From Phycisphaerae bacterium (GTDB lineage Bacteria > Planctomycetota > Phycisphaerae > Phycisphaerales > SM1A02): a stretch of 64,000 nt of DNA. Positions 57,666 through 64,000 of the stretch are shown in pieces (position 1 is the stretch's first letter; the number at the start of each line of letters is the position of its first letter). The stretch lies in the NCBI GenBank assembly GCA_002717655.1, contig PBAY01000011.1, forward strand, positions 1 to 64,000, written 5' to 3'. The notes below the pieces were generated by a model. It was not told the DNA's origin. It ran no database searches and was given only the letters and a program-made list of their open reading frames with translations. A program made the translations under genes and the position numbers.

Positions 57666-58615
57666 CCGAGTCCAATCGCTCGAACCTTCTTGGCGATCTG
57701 GCCGTGGATGTCGAATTCGATGCCGCTATCGGCGCCCTGACCTGGTTTGCCATCGGAGGTCGTGCCGAGATGCTCATTCGTCCACATGATGAAGACGCAC
57801 TGTCCACTCTGCTCAAGCGTTGTCGGCAATCTTCGATCCCGGTTCGCATCCTCGGCGGCGGAGCCAATCTGCTGGTTGATGACAAAGGGATTGATGGTGT
57901 CGTCATCAAACTCGATCACGAATTCTTCGAACGACGCCGGTACAACCGCCATGGTCCGGTTGAGCGACTTCATGCCATGGCCGGTGCCGACCTTTTCAAG
58001 ATCGTGACGGAGACTGCCAGGCAGGGACTCGATGGATTCAGCCAGATGGCCGGGATTCCTGGCACCATCGGCGGCGCACTGCGGATGAACGCTGGTGGAA
58101 GCTATGGCGATATTGGCCAGTGCATCGAATCGGTCTCGATGCTGGATCTCGCGGGCAATCGAATTGAACTGTCTCGATCCGAACTGGAGTTCAGCTATCG
58201 CAAGAGCACGATTCCCAATGGAATCATCTGCTCCGCAGTCATCCAGCTGGAACCACAGGACCCCCTCGTGGTCCGTAATCGTCTGCGGGAGATCTTCAAC
58301 GCCAAATCAGCCTCCCAGCCCATGGCTGACAACTCCGCAGGCTGCGCGTTCCGGAATCCAACCCGTTCAGATGGAAGTACGATCGAACCTGCAGGCAAGC
58401 TGATTGACCAGGCCGGACTCAAGGGACTTTCAATCGGGGGTGCGATGGTCAGCGAACGACACGCCAACTTCATCTCCACGACGCCGGACGCCACCGCACG
58501 TGATGTGATGTGGCTGATGAAGCAGGTTCAGGAACGCGTTCATGATCATCACGGAATTTCCCTCCAGCCCGAAGTCGTCATCTGGAGCGATGACCCCGAG
58601 GCCCCGACACCATGA
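57662..58615 (+). CDS. murB: UDP-N-acetylenolpyruvoylglucosamine reductase
   Basis: A 317-aa FAD enzyme that reduces UDP-GlcNAc-enolpyruvate to UDP-MurNAc, the step before MurC. Type I/II MurB features: LTWFAIGGRAEMLIRPHDED, RILGGGANLLVDDKGIDGVVI, GIPGTIGGALRMNAGGSYGDIG, FSYRKSTIPNG and SAGCAFRNP with EPAGKLIDQAGLKGLSIGGAMVSERHANFI (the last serves the catalytic region). Residue lengths suit the type II (short) group. ATGA overlaps join it to murC and ddl. Confidence 0.95.
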   Translation: MTESNRSNLLGDLAVDVEFDAAIGALTWFAIGGRAEMLIRPHDEDALSTLLKRCRQSSIPVRILGGGANLLVDDKGIDGVVIKLDHEFFERRRYNRHGPVERLHAMAGADLFKIVTETARQGLDGFSQMAGIPGTIGGALRMNAGGSYGDIGQCIESVSMLDLAGNRIELSRSELEFSYRKSTIPNGIICSAVIQLEPQDPLVVRNRLREIFNAKSASQPMADNSAGCAFRNPTRSDGSTIEPAGKLIDQAGLKGLSIGGAMVSERHANFISTTPDATARDVMWLMKQVQERVHDHHGISLQPEVVIWSDDPEAPTP

Positions 58616-59520
58616 ACAGGAAGCCGAGTATCGCCGTCCTCATGGGTGGACCGGATAACGAACATGACGTAAGCATCGTCTCGGGCACCTCGGTTGCCGA
58701 AGCGCTTGAAGCAGCTGATTGCGGCCCGATCATTCCGCACAAGATTGGTCGAATCAGTCAGGAAGAACTGGGGCAACTGGAAGGCGAGGTCATCTTTCCC
58801 GTTCTCCATGGTCCTTGGGGAGAAGGCGGACCACTGCAGGAGATGCTTGAAGCAGATGGCCGCCCCTTCGTCGGCTGTGGCTCCGCCGCGGCACGTACTG
58901 CGATGGACAAACATCGCGCCAAGGAAATCGCACGGGAACTGGGAATACCAACACCTGACTGGGAACTGCTTCACCCAGGTCAGACCAGCGAGATGACTCC
59001 CCCAGTCGTGGTCAAACCGGTCGCAGAAGGATCAAGCGTCCAGGTACATGTCACACATACGGCAAGCCAACGCGATGCAGCCATTTCACGGATGTCAAAT
59101 CACGACATTCTGGTTGAACAGTTCATCGATGGCCGGGAACTCACCGTCGGTATCCTCGATGACCAGACGCTTCCGATGATCGAGATCAAACCAGCCAGCG
59201 GCCTGTATGACTATGAAGCCAAGTACCACCGTGATGACACGGTGTACGAAGTCAATCCAGATCTTCCACTGGAACTGACCTCACAACTGAACCAGTTCTC
59301 TCTGGCCTTGAGTCGCGCTCTGGGCATCCGCCATCTCTGCAGGGTCGACTTTCTGCTCGATGACCTCGGGCCCTGGCTGCTGGAGATCAACACAATGCCC
59401 GGATTCACCAGCCATTCACTTCTGCCCATGGCAGCCAGTGCCCACGGACTGGAATTGCCGGATTTATGCCGACAACTCGTACAGATGGCTTTTTCAAGCG
59501 CTCAGGGCACTGTTCGCTAA
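58612..59520 (+). CDS. ddl: D-alanine--D-alanine ligase
   Basis: A 302-aa ATP-grasp enzyme making D-Ala-D-Ala for the peptidoglycan stem. IAVLMGGPDNEHDVSIVSG is the N-terminal Ddl motif (normally GGxSxEHxVS); FPVLHGPWGEGGPLQEMLEADG, VVKPVAEGSSVQVHVT, EQFIDGRELTVGILDD and CRVDFLLDDLGPWLLEINTMPGFTSHSLLP complete the family. It is a bit short but within the family range. Overlap ATGA with murB; the ftsQ-like gene follows after 38 bases. Confidence 0.94.
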   Translation: MNRKPSIAVLMGGPDNEHDVSIVSGTSVAEALEAADCGPIIPHKIGRISQEELGQLEGEVIFPVLHGPWGEGGPLQEMLEADGRPFVGCGSAAARTAMDKHRAKEIARELGIPTPDWELLHPGQTSEMTPPVVVKPVAEGSSVQVHVTHTASQRDAAISRMSNHDILVEQFIDGRELTVGILDDQTLPMIEIKPASGLYDYEAKYHRDDTVYEVNPDLPLELTSQLNQFSLALSRALGIRHLCRVDFLLDDLGPWLLEINTMPGFTSHSLLPMAASAHGLELPDLCRQLVQMAFSSAQGTVR

Positions 59521-59558
59521 CGGACTCCGCCTCTGGATGCCGATGATCTGAAGCAATC

Positions 59559-60431
59559 ATGGCTTCAAAACGAACCAATTCCGACTCTCCCGCCTGGTAC
59601 CACCGGATCACCGGTGCTGCTGGTGCGATCTGGCATGCCTCGGGAACCAAGGGTGGCCGACTCACCTGGACCTGCGGTGGAATCGCTGCTGGAATTCTGG
59701 CGCTGGCATTCTTCGTTCCCGTCCTCAGCCGTCAGGTAGAGACGCCAGTCGATGAAGTTCAGGTGGTCTTTGATCGAGTCCCGCAATGGGCAGGACCAAG
59801 CATCGTCGACCATCTGGGGGCACTGGCACTGACTCACCTGCAGGGCACCACCCTCTCGCGACCCGATCTGGCCAGCGCCCATCATGCCCTGTTGAACTCC
59901 GGCTTCTTTGAGGCAGTCACACAGGTTCGACGAACCGGTGCCAATCAGGTCACGATCGATGCCGTTCTGGTTGCCCCACTTGCTCAGATTCAGGATAGAC
60001 ACGGCATGGCCATGATCGATGCCAATGGACATCTGATGCCCAGAGGTTGTGGCGTATCTGGTGACATTCACATGGTCACCATCGTAAATCCTCGCTACAG
60101 CCGACCCGCGCGTCCACGCGAAGTGTGGAGTGGCGGTGACCTCGCTGCTGCAATCGGTGTGCTGGGACAGATAGCTCATGCACCCTGGATTGATCAGGTC
60201 AAGGACATCAATCTCTCCCGCTATGCCGCAAGCGGTGATCTGGTTCTGATCACGGACAACGGAAGTCGCATCGTCTGGGGCTCGGCACCAGGCAGCGAGA
60301 AAGCCATGGAGTCACTGCTGGATCGAAAGATCAAGCGACTGGATCAACTCCATCGGATTTCCGGGCGGATCGACCAGTACCACACCGGTGAAATAGACAT
60401 CACCGATGCTTCTGTCGTCGTGAAACGATGA
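59559..60431 (+). CDS. ftsQ: FtsQ/DivIB-like cell-division protein
   Basis: A 290-aa protein with a short cytoplasmic start, one membrane helix (residues about 36-55: WTCGGIAAGILALAFFVP) and a periplasmic part. A POTRA-like segment follows (LGALALTHLQGTTLSRPDLASAHHALLNSGFFEAVTQVRRTGANQVTIDAV, described in part), then IQDRHGMAMIDANGHLMPRG and VLGQIAHAPWIDQVKDINLSRYAASGDLVLITDNGSRIVWG, the typical order of FtsQ. Position after murC-murB-ddl, as in many dcw clusters, supports it. FtsQ links FtsB/FtsL to the divisome. ftsA and ftsZ are not in the window. The GTGATGA end joins the next gene. Confidence 0.8.
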   Translation: MASKRTNSDSPAWYHRITGAAGAIWHASGTKGGRLTWTCGGIAAGILALAFFVPVLSRQVETPVDEVQVVFDRVPQWAGPSIVDHLGALALTHLQGTTLSRPDLASAHHALLNSGFFEAVTQVRRTGANQVTIDAVLVAPLAQIQDRHGMAMIDANGHLMPRGCGVSGDIHMVTIVNPRYSRPARPREVWSGGDLAAAIGVLGQIAHAPWIDQVKDINLSRYAASGDLVLITDNGSRIVWGSAPGSEKAMESLLDRKIKRLDQLHRISGRIDQYHTGEIDITDASVVVKR

Positions 60432-61144
60432 CCAGCACTACACCACCTGAACCAATCGAAAGCCCGGCGGAACAACGACGAAAATTGATTCTGGCCCATC
60501 GGCTGTTGATCTTCAGTGGATCAAGCTGGTTGCTGATTTCCTGGCTGCTGGTCATCGGTCTGCGACGACCTCTGCTTCCGACCATTGATACATGGCTTCC
60601 CGGGGTGCGGCTCATGATGAGCATGGCCGCTGTTGGGCTTGTGATCATCTGGCCCATGGCAGCGATGACGACGACACGTTCGATTTCGCCCGGCCGAACA
60701 CTGCGTGAATCCATCGTACTGCTGGGACTCGCTCAGTTGATCGTCTGGCCTGCAGGACTGGTCACACCCTGGAACATGTCCCGACTGATTCTTCTGGCCT
60801 GTGTCCTGACCGGCTGGGGGCTGCTGGCTGCAGGACTCGCAGCCTGGGGTCGAGCACGTCCACGAGCTGTCTGCCGAACTTCAATCATGGGGATCTGCCT
60901 CATCATGATGCTGATGGCACCGGCCCTTCTTCTGATCAGCGACACCATGAACTGGCCCGTGGCGTGGAGTCCGTTGACGAACATCTGGAATCTGGCAGGA
61001 GGCGGAATCGATCCTCCTGACCAGTCCGAATGGGTCAATGCTGCAATTCTCTGGGCAGCCGCCATCGCCAGCTGCCTGTTTGCACTGGTTACCAGACCTG
61101 AAAGTTGCCAAGCTCACGCTGGCACGCGAAGATTGAGTCCGTGA
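60428..61144 (+). CDS. Integral membrane protein of unknown function
   Basis: Not recognised. It encodes 238 residues with a short hydrophilic start and six predicted membrane helices: around residues 22-42 (LLIFSGSSWLLISWLLVIG), 54-80, 95-113, 120-140, 148-165 and 195-215 (WVNAAILWAAAIASCLFALV). The loops are short and the C-terminal tail is basic. Start overlaps the ftsQ-like gene by ATGA and its stop overlaps the cardiolipin synthase GTG, so it is translationally linked to both, suggesting an envelope role. No catalytic motif is visible. Confidence 0.7.
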   Translation: MTSTTPPEPIESPAEQRRKLILAHRLLIFSGSSWLLISWLLVIGLRRPLLPTIDTWLPGVRLMMSMAAVGLVIIWPMAAMTTTRSISPGRTLRESIVLLGLAQLIVWPAGLVTPWNMSRLILLACVLTGWGLLAAGLAAWGRARPRAVCRTSIMGICLIMMLMAPALLLISDTMNWPVAWSPLTNIWNLAGGGIDPPDQSEWVNAAILWAAAIASCLFALVTRPESCQAHAGTRRLSP

Positions 61145-62577
61145 CTCATCTGATCATCGTACTGACGCTGATTGCACTGGACATCGTGATCTTCACGCTG
61201 TTGATGGCTCACATTCTCCTGCGAAGAAACGGATCAAGCGAAACACGACTTGCCTGGATCGTGTTCATCATTCTTGTTCCCTATATCGGCGCCCTGTTGT
61301 ACCTGCTCGTGGGAGGCGCCCACTTCAGCATTCGCAGGAAACATTGCGACATTCTGGAAATGCCCGGAATCGAACGACCGGATCTTGCAGATCTGCCAGG
61401 CATGGATATCAATACCCCCGAACCGTATCGACGCGTCTTCACGCTTGCAGAGAACCTCTGCCCATCCGATGCACTGGGCGGCCATGCCCTTGAACTCAAG
61501 ACGAATTCCGATTCTTTTCTTGAACCACTCTGCAGAGACATCGAACAAGCCACCAGACACGTGCATCTGCTGACCTATATCTATCTGACTGATCAAGCTG
61601 GGCAACGGGTAGCCGATGCCCTCCGAGCAGCTGCCAAACGTGGTGTCAAGTGCCGGGTGCTGGTTGATTCACTTGGATCAAAGGCCTTCCTCAAATCACA
61701 ACTGCGTGAAGACATGATGGCCGAAGGCGTAAGAGTGGTCGAAGCCCTTCCAGCACGGCTGCTGCGCATTGCCCGGACACGTCTGGACCTGCGTAATCAC
61801 CGAAAGATCGTGGTGATCGACAATTCCATCGGGTACCTCGGCAGTCAGAACATCGCTGATCCGTCCTTTGCACCCAAAGCCAAATATGCCCCATGGGTCG
61901 ACTGCATGGTCCGCATGAAAGGACCTGCAGTTCATGATCTGCAGGAGCTGTTTCTGTCGGACTGGTATATGGATACCGTGGAACTTGAACAGGAACTCAT
62001 CGAGGAAGTTCCACACGTCGAACCTGATGGCGCTGAAGTTCAGGTGATCGGCTCTGGACCGGATCTACCAAGTGAGATCCTCTCGATGGTGATCCAGACC
62101 TGCTTCCATGTTGCCTCTGAGGAAATCATTCTCACCACTCCCTACTTCGTGCCTGATATCGCCATGGAAACCGCGATGCTTGCAGCAGCCAGACGAGGCG
62201 TTGACACAACCCTCATCCTTCCGAAGAACAATGATTCAAAGCTTGTCGCATTGGCAAGCCGAAGCCACTATGAAAGACTGCTTGAAGCAGGTATCAAGAT
62301 TCACCATTACACCTCAGGGCTGCTGCACGCCAAGACGCTCACCGTTGATCGGCAGTTGTTTCTCGTCGGCTCTGCCAATCTGGATCGACGAAGCCTGGAA
62401 CTGAACTTCGAAGTGAATCTGCTTGGCTGGAAACCTGACTTTGCCGGGCAACTTCGCCTGCTTCAGAAGTCCTATCTGAACGAGTCGGAACGGGTAAGCG
62501 ACACGCAATGGCTTCAGGCCCGCTGGCCGAAGCGTCTGGCGCGAAATGCCGCTGGGATGCTGAGCCCCCTTCTCTGA
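61141..62577 (+). CDS. cls: Cardiolipin synthase (phospholipase D family)
   Basis: A 478-aa membrane enzyme. Two N-terminal hydrophobic segments (LIIVLTLIALDIVIFTLLMAHILL and WIVFIILVPYIGALLYLLVGG) are followed by two PLD domains with HKD motifs, NHRKIVVIDNSIGYLGSQN near residue 220 and LHAKTLTVDRQLFLVGSANLDRRS near 410. The enzyme condenses two phosphatidylglycerol molecules into cardiolipin and glycerol. The GTG at 61141 overlaps the upstream TGA (GTGA); a start at 61105 would overlap the neighbour by 40 bases and adds a polar stretch. No terminator of note follows within 200 bases. Confidence 0.92.
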   Translation: MTHLIIVLTLIALDIVIFTLLMAHILLRRNGSSETRLAWIVFIILVPYIGALLYLLVGGAHFSIRRKHCDILEMPGIERPDLADLPGMDINTPEPYRRVFTLAENLCPSDALGGHALELKTNSDSFLEPLCRDIEQATRHVHLLTYIYLTDQAGQRVADALRAAAKRGVKCRVLVDSLGSKAFLKSQLREDMMAEGVRVVEALPARLLRIARTRLDLRNHRKIVVIDNSIGYLGSQNIADPSFAPKAKYAPWVDCMVRMKGPAVHDLQELFLSDWYMDTVELEQELIEEVPHVEPDGAEVQVIGSGPDLPSEILSMVIQTCFHVASEEIILTTPYFVPDIAMETAMLAAARRGVDTTLILPKNNDSKLVALASRSHYERLLEAGIKIHHYTSGLLHAKTLTVDRQLFLVGSANLDRRSLELNFEVNLLGWKPDFAGQLRLLQKSYLNESERVSDTQWLQARWPKRLARNAAGMLSPLL

Positions 62578-62685
62578 GATTTCCATTCTTCTGGAATACC
62601 CCTCAAAGAAGCCCAGATTGCCCATCTTCACATCAAGGCTCACTCACGTGCTGAAAAACAGCCTTCCCCAGTCTGTCCACATCGC

Positions 62686-62713
62686 TTGCCTGATGTAAGC
62701 CCCTTTATATACT
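62686..62713 (+). promoter_or_regulatory. Candidate promoter of the PEP-CTERM-like gene
   Basis: TTGCCT, a 16-base spacer and TATACT (within TTTATATACT) form a good sigma-70-type promoter in the 212-base gap after cardiolipin synthase. Transcription would start near 62720, about 70 bases before the chosen ATG. Nothing else is seen in the gap. Confidence 0.55.
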
Positions 62714-62789
62714 GGGTTTGAGGAAGCTTCTTAGCATTGGCTCCCATTCAAAAAGCGAGCAAGCGATCGACATCAAGACCACCAAATCG

Positions 62790-63509
62790 ATGCTGTTGGC
62801 TGCCTTGGCACTTCAAACAATGGCCCAGACCATGGCCATCGCTGAGACTGCCAGGCTGACCTCCATGTTCGGCACCGAGGTCAATATCGCCTCTGGTGAG
62901 TTTGCAGAGATCCTGAATTCACCTGGAAAGGTCTTCTCCGCTGAAGACATGGCTCATGTTGATTCAACACTTCAGGCTCAGGGACTCACGACGAGCGGAC
63001 ATATCTCGATCATGCTTGCTGAAACAGGCGCAGGCCTGTCACTCATCACGCTGATGGACGGTGTCGATACACCTACGCCACCTGGCGAAGAGACCAGAGT
63101 CGGTATGACCAGTTTCGTGCCCACCACTTCCACCTGGCAATACAACATCGATGCCGGCGGCACCTTTGATTCATTCCCCATCGGGGATCAAGTTGTTCTG
63201 AGCGGTGCATTCCTGTGGGATTCTGGCGTCAACAACGAAGTGTTCGCGATTTCAAATCTTGCGGATCTGGATGTGGGCACCCTTGTGTTGAACAGCATTC
63301 TCTCTGGTGGACTGACGCCGAACCAGACGATTCAGATCCTGACCAGTAATGCCGGCAACTGGTCGGTGGCCGCCACCTTCGACTTTGAAGCAACCAAGGA
63401 CAATAAGACCTTGATGCAGTATTTCGACTTTGAAATCACAGCGATTCCTGCACCGGCAACCTTGTGCATGCTGGCACTTGCGGGAACCGGCCGTCGAAGA
63501 CGCCGATGA
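62790..63509 (+). CDS. Secreted protein with PEP-CTERM-like C-terminal sorting signal
   Basis: A 239-aa exported protein. The ATG at 62790 opens a signal peptide (LLAALALQTMAQTMAIAE), but it has no clear Shine-Dalgarno; a TTG at 62718 in front is possible. The mature part is beta-rich and Thr/Gly/Asp-rich (GEFAEILNSPGKVFSAEDM, GQVVLSGAFLWDSGVNNEVF-type segments) and not recognised. The last 20 residues, AIPAPATLCMLALAG then GRRRRR, are the short PEP-CTERM-like sorting signal of Phycisphaerae: a Pro motif, hydrophobic helix and Arg cluster, probably processed by an exosortase-type system and attached or released at the surface. Confidence 0.72.
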   Translation: MLLAALALQTMAQTMAIAETARLTSMFGTEVNIASGEFAEILNSPGKVFSAEDMAHVDSTLQAQGLTTSGHISIMLAETGAGLSLITLMDGVDTPTPPGEETRVGMTSFVPTTSTWQYNIDAGGTFDSFPIGDQVVLSGAFLWDSGVNNEVFAISNLADLDVGTLVLNSILSGGLTPNQTIQILTSNAGNWSVAATFDFEATKDNKTLMQYFDFEITAIPAPATLCMLALAGTGRRRRR

Positions 63510-63526
63510 TCAATCACTTCTGAAGA

Positions 63527-64000
63527 TCAGCAATCACCCCAGCTGTTGATGATCGCCAGCACGTCATTGACATCGCAATCACCATCACCGTCTACATCGC
63601 CCTGCCCATTGGACTGCCCGTAACTGGAAAGAACTTCCAGAATGTCATCGACATTGACGGATCCATCCTGATTCAGATCACCCTCGCAGTCATCAACCGG
63701 ATTGCAGGCGTCGGCATCATCACAGGTTGATCCACCACCACCCCAGGCGCCACCAAATGCATTACAGGTAGCTTCGGTGAGGTTGAAGCAGTCACCTGAA
63801 TCCGTGCAGCACCAACCCTCTGGTTCAGGACACTCAACCGTGGCGCAACTGGTTCCATCACCCTGGAAGAGGCCCTCGAAGGCTGCACACGACTCAGGCG
63901 TTGCATCAGGAACACACGTGCCGTCAAGCAGGCAGCAGGCGCCGACGGGGAAGCAGTTGATCTCATCGCAGAGTTGCCCAACCAGCCAGGTTCCTCCGAA
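63527..64000 (-). CDS. Cys-rich secreted protein with dockerin-like repeats (N-terminal part outside window)
   Basis: The gene runs off the end of the window; 157 codons are visible before the TGA at 63527-63529. Several Cys-rich modules of the form GACC-(x)-GxC-(x)-SCxxxxG-(x)-GDGTSC...C are seen (NCFPVGACC, PEGWCCTDSGDCF, STCDDADAC), like the module in array gene 2 at 46211-47776. Two dockerin-like Ca loops end it: DLNQDGSVNVDDILEVLSSY and DVDGDGDCDVNDVLAIINSW. The start and any signal peptide lie to the right of the window. Extracellular or surface location is inferred from the family. It converges on the PEP-CTERM-like gene with 17 bases between the stops. Confidence 0.75.
   Translation of the reverse strand, partial: FGGTWLVGQLCDEINCFPVGACCLLDGTCVPDATPESCAAFEGLFQGDGTSCATVECPEPEGWCCTDSGDCFNLTEATCNAFGGAWGGGGSTCDDADACNPVDDCEGDLNQDGSVNVDDILEVLSSYGQSNGQGDVDGDGDCDVNDVLAIINSWGDC

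Noticed and set aside
62718-62790. TTG start at 62718 for the PEP-CTERM-like gene
   Set aside because: It would place a polar stretch before the signal peptide and lie almost at the predicted transcription start; the ATG at 62790 is preferred but not certain.
1-64000. CRISPR arrays, transposases, phage genes, tRNA and rRNA genes
   Set aside because: None was recognised on either strand by reading; no regularly spaced direct repeats and no tRNA-like cloverleaf were noticed. A tRNAscan/Infernal run would be decisive.

Overview
The window looks like chromosomal DNA from a planctomycete of the class Phycisphaerae. The signs are a secreted protein with a PAPATLCMLALAG-RRRRR C-terminal sorting tail (62790-63509), a large prepilin-like protein with an H-x(n)-DG style end (18140-19390), a PA14/propeller/3-keto-disaccharide-hydrolase protein, and many exported proteins ending in paired Ca-binding dockerin-like repeats. 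GC content is moderate, mostly one strand is used per gene block, and there are many 1-8 nt stop/start overlaps. I see no insertion sequence, prophage, CRISPR array, tRNA or rRNA. The taxonomic call is inference; no marker tree could be run.

Layout. 1-696 is the C-terminal part of exonuclease I (sbcB). 706-9352 is a seven-gene minus-strand operon: large exported helical protein, lipoprotein, exported protein, PA14/DUF1080 protein, PAS-PAS HisKA_2 kinase, single-domain response regulator, group II truncated haemoglobin. 9536-10240 is a cobalamin-binding-fold protein without the usual His motif, then asnS. 12294-15081 holds a degenerate receiver protein, groES, an unknown 74-aa protein and groL. 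rnd and ruvB follow, then about 560 bp of hairpin-rich non-coding DNA ahead of a large prepilin. 19549-22175 is a transsulfuration pair (cystathionine beta-synthase, gamma-lyase/synthase).

22469-30808 is a minus-strand flagellar cluster (flgI, rod-binding-like, flgN-like, flgK, flgL, fliW, csrA, flagellin). Here the ribosome-binding sites of fliW and flagellin lie in hairpin loops, as expected of CsrA targets. 30946-33613 is a PpiC-type lipoprotein with an ABC exporter pair. 33623-36377 holds two LptF/LptG-type permeases. 36599-39860 is a minor-pseudopilin operon (I, J, K, H-like), whose K-like gene has no standard start codon. Then come a DDAH-type hydrolase, a Tat-exported beta carbonic anhydrase and a sialate O-acetylesterase-type enzyme.

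43887-48656 is a tandem array of five paralogous secreted proteins (Cys-rich N-terminus, beta-sandwich, dockerin-like end); one copy has an in-frame TGA where its closest paralogue has Trp. A modular secreted serine protease, a fatty-acid desaturase, an O-methyltransferase, another dockerin-like protein and an NtrC-family regulator follow. 56196-62577 is a cell-wall/division block (murC, murB, ddl, ftsQ-like), a membrane protein and cardiolipin synthase. The window ends in a PEP-CTERM-like protein and a truncated dockerin-like secreted protein.

No single strikingly new defence or metabolic system is evident. The most interesting points are the SD-in-loop hairpins of the fliW/csrA/flagellin module, the start-codon problem of the K-like pseudopilin, the decaying secreted-paralogue array, the kinase-regulator-haemoglobin operon and the structured region at 17795-18024.
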